A stretch of DNA of 64,000 bases from CAVXHQ01 sp963789535. GTDB lineage: Bacteria; Pseudomonadota; Alphaproteobacteria; Rhodobacterales; Rhodobacteraceae. A model generated the notes under the pieces. That model was given only the letters and a program-made list of their open reading frames with translations, had not been told where the DNA came from and did no database searches. The stretch covers positions 1,674,001-1,738,000 of the forward strand of contig CAWBKU010000005.1 in NCBI GenBank assembly GCA_963789535.1. Direction: 5' to 3'. The number at the start of each line of letters is the position of its first letter. The first letter of the stretch is position 1. Shown here one piece after another: positions 61,049-64,000 of the stretch. The translations under genes and the position numbers were made by a program.

Positions 61049-62716
61049 ATGCCCGAGCAAAGCAGTCAACTATCGCCCCCCCGGCGGCGCCAGCGCCCGG
61101 GCAGTGCCAATGGCGGCTGGTCCGTGCTCGCCTCGGTCATCGCGGCGCTGGTGCTGATGCCGGTCGTCGCCGTTCTGTGGTTCGCGCTGTTCCCGACCGA
61201 GAACATCTGGCCGCACCTGCTGTCCACGACATTGCCGCGGTATCTGGGAAATACGTTGGTCTTGATGCTCAGCGTCGGCGCGATCGCCGCCGTCGTCGGC
61301 ACCGGGGCGGCGTGGCTGGTGACGATGTACCGCTTTCCGGGGTGCCGCTGGCTGCAATGGGCGCTGCTGCTGCCGCTGGCGGTGCCGGCCTATGTCGGGG
61401 CCTATGCGCTGGTCGACTTCTTCGAATACGCAGGCCCGGTACAGACCGCGATGCGCGATCTCTTCGGCTGGACGGATGCGCGCGACTACTGGTTCCCGCC
61501 GATCCGCTCGCGCGGTGCGGCCATTCTGGTACTGTCCGCTTCGCTCTATCCGTATGTCTACCTACTCGCCCGCGCGGCCTTCCGCGAGCAGTCGGGCGCG
61601 GGATACGAGGTGGCCCGCGCCCTCGGCGTCGGTCCCTGGGGCCGATTTCGCCGGGTCGGCCTGCCGCTGGCGCGGCCCGCCATCGCTGCGGGCATGGCCG
61701 TCGTGATGATGGAGACGGTGAACGATTTCGGCACCGTCGACTATTTCGCCGTCCAGACCCTCACGACGGGCATCTTCTCGGTGTGGCTCGGCGCGCGCAA
61801 CCTTGGCGGGGCGGCGCAGATCTCGGCCTTGATCCTCGGTATCGTCGTGTTGCTGGTGACGCTCGAAAAACTGAGCCGCCGTCAGAGGCGTCACTATGCC
61901 GGGGCGCGGGGGCAGCGGCCGGTGACGGTGCAACCGCTTGGCGGTGCGCGCGGCTGGTTCGCGACGGGCGCGGTGGCGGTGCCGGTTCTCATCGGATTCG
62001 TCCTGCCGGTCGGCGTCCTTCTCGGCCACGCGTTCGATGCGCGCCAGTGGGCGGCGCCGGGCCTCCGCGATGCGCTGGTGACGACGCTGGTGCTGTGCAG
62101 CGTGGCTGCCTTCGTCACCGTCACTGCTGCGGTGTTGATGGTCTATGGCGCACGCCTGTCGGGGCGCCGCCTGCCGGTCCTGTTGCTGCCGGTGACGGCG
62201 ATCGGCTATGCAGCCCCCGGCGCCGTGCTGGCGGTCGGCCTGTTCGTGCCGCTCGCGGCCCTCGATCAGCGGGTCGCCGATGCCGTGCTGGCGCTGACCG
62301 GGACGGATCCGGGCCTGATCCTGACGGGCACGGCGGCGGCGCTCGTCTTTGCCTATGTCGTGCGGTTCTTTGCCATCGCACAGGGTACGGCCGACGCAGG
62401 GCTGGGCCGGATCGCCCCATCCCTGCCGATGGCCGCACGCTCGCTCGGACGCGGCCCTGCGGGCACGCTCGGCGCGATCCATCTGCCGCTCCTGCGCGCC
62501 TCGCTCGGCTCGGCGCTGCTGCTGGTGTTCGTCGACGCCGTCAAGGAACTGCCCGCGACGCTGCTGCTGCGCCCGCCCTTTGGGTTCGACACGCTGGCCA
62601 CGCGGGTCCATGCCAAGGCCAGCCTCGAGAACATCGCCGAGGCGGCGCCCGCGGCCCTCACCATCACCCTCGTCGGTCTCGCCGCGGTCGCCCTGCTGGC
62701 GCGTGCCAACCGCTGA
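61049..62716 (+). CDS. iron(III)-type ABC transporter permease (FbpB-like)
   Basis: Permease of 555 residues made of two similar halves with about 12 membrane helices. Both halves carry the inner loop that contacts the ATPase: EVARALGVGPWGRFRRVGLP in the first and AARSLGRGPAGTLGAIHLP in the second. This fused form is typical of the FbpB/ThiP/PotBC-like permeases for ferric iron. ELPATLLLRPPFGFDTLA near the end is a strong signature of the ferric group. No binding protein or ATPase gene is adjacent in the window, so its partners are encoded elsewhere. No Fur-like box is visible. Confidence 0.9.
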   Translation: MPEQSSQLSPPRRRQRPGSANGGWSVLASVIAALVLMPVVAVLWFALFPTENIWPHLLSTTLPRYLGNTLVLMLSVGAIAAVVGTGAAWLVTMYRFPGCRWLQWALLLPLAVPAYVGAYALVDFFEYAGPVQTAMRDLFGWTDARDYWFPPIRSRGAAILVLSASLYPYVYLLARAAFREQSGAGYEVARALGVGPWGRFRRVGLPLARPAIAAGMAVVMMETVNDFGTVDYFAVQTLTTGIFSVWLGARNLGGAAQISALILGIVVLLVTLEKLSRRQRRHYAGARGQRPVTVQPLGGARGWFATGAVAVPVLIGFVLPVGVLLGHAFDARQWAAPGLRDALVTTLVLCSVAAFVTVTAAVLMVYGARLSGRRLPVLLLPVTAIGYAAPGAVLAVGLFVPLAALDQRVADAVLALTGTDPGLILTGTAAALVFAYVVRFFAIAQGTADAGLGRIAPSLPMAARSLGRGPAGTLGAIHLPLLRASLGSALLLVFVDAVKELPATLLLRPPFGFDTLATRVHAKASLENIAEAAPAALTITLVGLAAVALLARANR

Positions 62717-62720
62717 TCCC

Positions 62721-62749
62721 TTGTCAGGCGGCACGTGCCCGGCTAAACC
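62721..62749 (+). promoter_or_regulatory. promoter candidate for tRNA-Thr
   Basis: TTGTCA (62721-62726), 17 nt, TAAACC (62744-62749), immediately after the permease stop and ending 9 nt before the tRNA, a spacing typical of tRNA promoters. Confidence 0.55.
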
Positions 62750-62758
62750 CGCCCGCGT

Positions 62759-62834
62759 GCCCCTATAGCTCAGCTGGTAGAGCAATTGATTTGTAATCAA
62801 TGGGTCGGGAGTTCAAGTCTCTCTGGGGGCACCA
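62759..62834 (+). tRNA. tRNA-Thr (TGT anticodon)
   Basis: Complete cloverleaf of 76 nt with encoded CCA. Acceptor GCCCCTA pairs with TGGGGGC, discriminator A. The anticodon stem ATTGA/TCAAT encloses loop TTTGTAA, anticodon TGT at 62792-62794. Its 3' end is followed by an integrase gene, the usual picture of a tRNA used as an attachment site. Confidence 0.97.
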
Positions 62835-62980
62835 GAATACGCATCTTTATAAGGGCTTTGCGCGTATTCACCTTGCGTCGCCGTCCGACCGTCCGACGCT
62901 GTCCGGGTCGGACGCTGCGGGGGTGCGGCAGCCGAGCAGCTCGGCGCGGGCGGCGCGCCGCCCGTAGCCGAGGCGGGCCA
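62835..62980. other. tRNA-proximal end of a putative integrated element
   Basis: No convincing gene in these 146 nt. An 8-bp inverted repeat GAATACGC / GCGTATTC (62835-62869, 19-nt loop) starts right after the tRNA CCA. Then come two overlapping CGTCCGAC direct repeats and an inverted GTCGGACG copy (about 62881-62916), which could be integrase arm sites. The attachment core would be the tRNA 3' end; its duplicate would lie outside the window. Confidence 0.4.
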
Positions 62981-64000
62981 TTACCCGGCCTCCTTCTTTG
63001 CCGCGACCGGCCGGACGATCGAAAGGACGGCGCGGCTCGCCGTTTCGAAGCTGGCGGGCATGTAGGTTTCGTTCAGCAGCGGATCGACGGCGGCGCTGTT
63101 GCCCAGCACGTCGCCCACGTCCTCGCGCAGACCGCCACCGGCGCGGGCGAGGACACCGAAGGTGCGGCGCAGGTCGCGCAGTTGCAGGTTCGGGCGCAGG
63201 AGCGAGGGGCGCGTCCGCGCGGCGGCGGCACGGACAGCGATGAAGCGCCGGCGCAGGAGGTCGTCGGTATAGGCCTCGCCCGTCGCCTCGTCGACCAGCA
63301 GGTGCACCTGACCCGGGACGGCGGCATCGAGGGCGGCCTCGAGCAGGACGTGCAGCGCCGGGTTCACGGCCATGGCTCCGGCGTTGCCGCGCTTGGACCG
63401 GACGAGGCGCCAGATCCAGCCGCTCTGCGGGGCAGCGCCGGGCGGGGCGGGCAGCGGCCCGCGGGTGAAGCCGTCGAGGCGCGCCTCGCGCATGTCGGTC
63501 ACGCGCGCGCCCTGGAACAGGCAGAGCCCGATCCCGAGGGCGAGCGCGTGGTGGCCAAGGCGGGCGGCGGCGCCGATCAGTGCGTCGTAATCGTCCCAGG
63601 TGGCGTGGCGCGCGCGCGGCGGCGGCGTCTTCATCTTCAGACGAAAGCAGGGGTTGCTCTGTTCGGGGCGCCAGCCCTTCAGCTCGGCAAAGGAGAACAG
63701 CGCCGACATCATGCGGATCTGTTGCAGCGCCTGATGCGTGCCGTTGTGGCGGTAGAGCGTCTCGTACCATTCGTGCATCACCGGCTTGGTGAAATCGACA
63801 ACCAGCCACTGCCCCCACTTTGCGTCGATCGCGCCGAGGCGCCAGTCGTAGTCGCGGCGGGTCGCCTCGCGCAGCTCGCGGAACTGGCGGCTGGCGCGGT
63901 AGAGGCCGACCAGCGCGGCCATCGTGCGGCCCCCGGTTGCAGGCAGTCGGCCACCGGCGGCGCGCGCCCGCTCGACGTCGCGGTTGAGCTGCACGGCGGC
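62981..64000 (-). CDS. tyrosine-recombinase-type integrase, N terminus outside window
   Basis: The frame stays open to the window edge, so the gene is N-terminally incomplete (340 codons visible). The core-binding domain (TRRDYDWRLGAIDAKWG, YRHNGTHQALQQIRMMSALF) and catalytic domain are present: first Arg in FQGARVTDMREARL, Lys in VRSKRGN, second Arg in LRDLRRTFGVLARAGG and Tyr in NETYMPAS. The usual His before LRR is Arg and the usual LGH is LGN, so two of the six catalytic positions differ. It points toward tRNA-Thr, as in many tRNA-borne islands and prophages. Confidence 0.8.
   Translation of the reverse strand, partial: AAVQLNRDVERARAAGGRLPATGGRTMAALVGLYRASRQFRELREATRRDYDWRLGAIDAKWGQWLVVDFTKPVMHEWYETLYRHNGTHQALQQIRMMSALFSFAELKGWRPEQSNPCFRLKMKTPPPRARHATWDDYDALIGAAARLGHHALALGIGLCLFQGARVTDMREARLDGFTRGPLPAPPGAAPQSGWIWRLVRSKRGNAGAMAVNPALHVLLEAALDAAVPGQVHLLVDEATGEAYTDDLLRRRFIAVRAAAARTRPSLLRPNLQLRDLRRTFGVLARAGGGLREDVGDVLGNSAAVDPLLNETYMPASFETASRAVLSIVRPVAAKKEAG

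Noticed and set aside
62868..62981. 37-codon frame overlapping the integrase stop, as a possible excisionase
   Set aside because: Too short, Arg/Ala-rich, with no helix-turn-helix pattern. Only the overlapping start supports it.

Overview
The window is a very GC-rich (about two thirds G+C by eye) chromosome segment of an alphaproteobacterium, almost certainly a member of the Rhodobacterales. Markers for this are the PhyR/NepR/EcfG general stress module, an NDUFA12-type complex I accessory gene next to DUF2155, aat and accCB, a GapR (DUF2312) gene, and the tRNA-Trp-secE-nusG-rplKAJL-rpoBC order. The density of intact housekeeping genes argues for ordinary core chromosome. Only the last kilobase, an integrase beside tRNA-Thr, looks mobile.

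Layout. 1-7513 (minus strand): glycogen operon glgB-glgC-glgA-glgX-pgm. 7645-9384: a small P-loop sugar/nucleoside kinase and its LacI-type regulator. 9647-12225: a YihY/BrkB membrane protein, then the general stress response core with phyR facing nepR-ecfG across a symmetric double EcfG promoter. 12636-21025: a large repeat adhesin with its own type I secretion system (TolC-like, ABC, HlyD). 21131-21930: an ArsR/AHSA1 pair. 22072-25369: clpP, clpX, a Rid-family gene, NDUFA12, DUF2155. 25333-35984 (minus strand): aat, accC, accB, a hypothetical gene, acs and a five-gene branched-chain-amino-acid-type ABC transporter. 36178-41589: an XRE regulator, a lone receiver protein, a small membrane protein, an SLC5-type sensor histidine kinase and a FliM/FliN-type SpoA protein. 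41624-44590: small metabolic and membrane genes. 44752-57233: tRNA-Trp, secE, nusG, ribosomal stalk genes, rpoB, rpoC. 57431-62716: a thioredoxin-reductase-like flavoprotein, an M29-type aminopeptidase, gapR, an unknown protein and an iron-type ABC permease. 62759 to the end: tRNA-Thr and an integrase running off the window.

Three themes stand out. First, a divergent locus couples an SLC5-type sensor kinase (CrbS-like), a stand-alone receiver and an XRE protein that carries a histidine-kinase-like dimerisation helix to an ABC transporter operon ending in acetyl-CoA synthetase; this looks like an acetate or short-chain-acid sensing and uptake system. Second, a family of short hairpins, mostly 21 nt, mostly in tandem pairs and with covarying stems, sits in at least five intergenic spacers, including rplL-rpoB, rpoB-rpoC and two spacers of the ABC operon. 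Third, three genes (rpoB, the type I secretion ABC gene and an unknown gene at 60.0-60.9 kb) each carry a single-base insertion. Because rpoB is essential, these are most simply assembly errors.

All calls come from reading the sequence. No database search or folding program was run.
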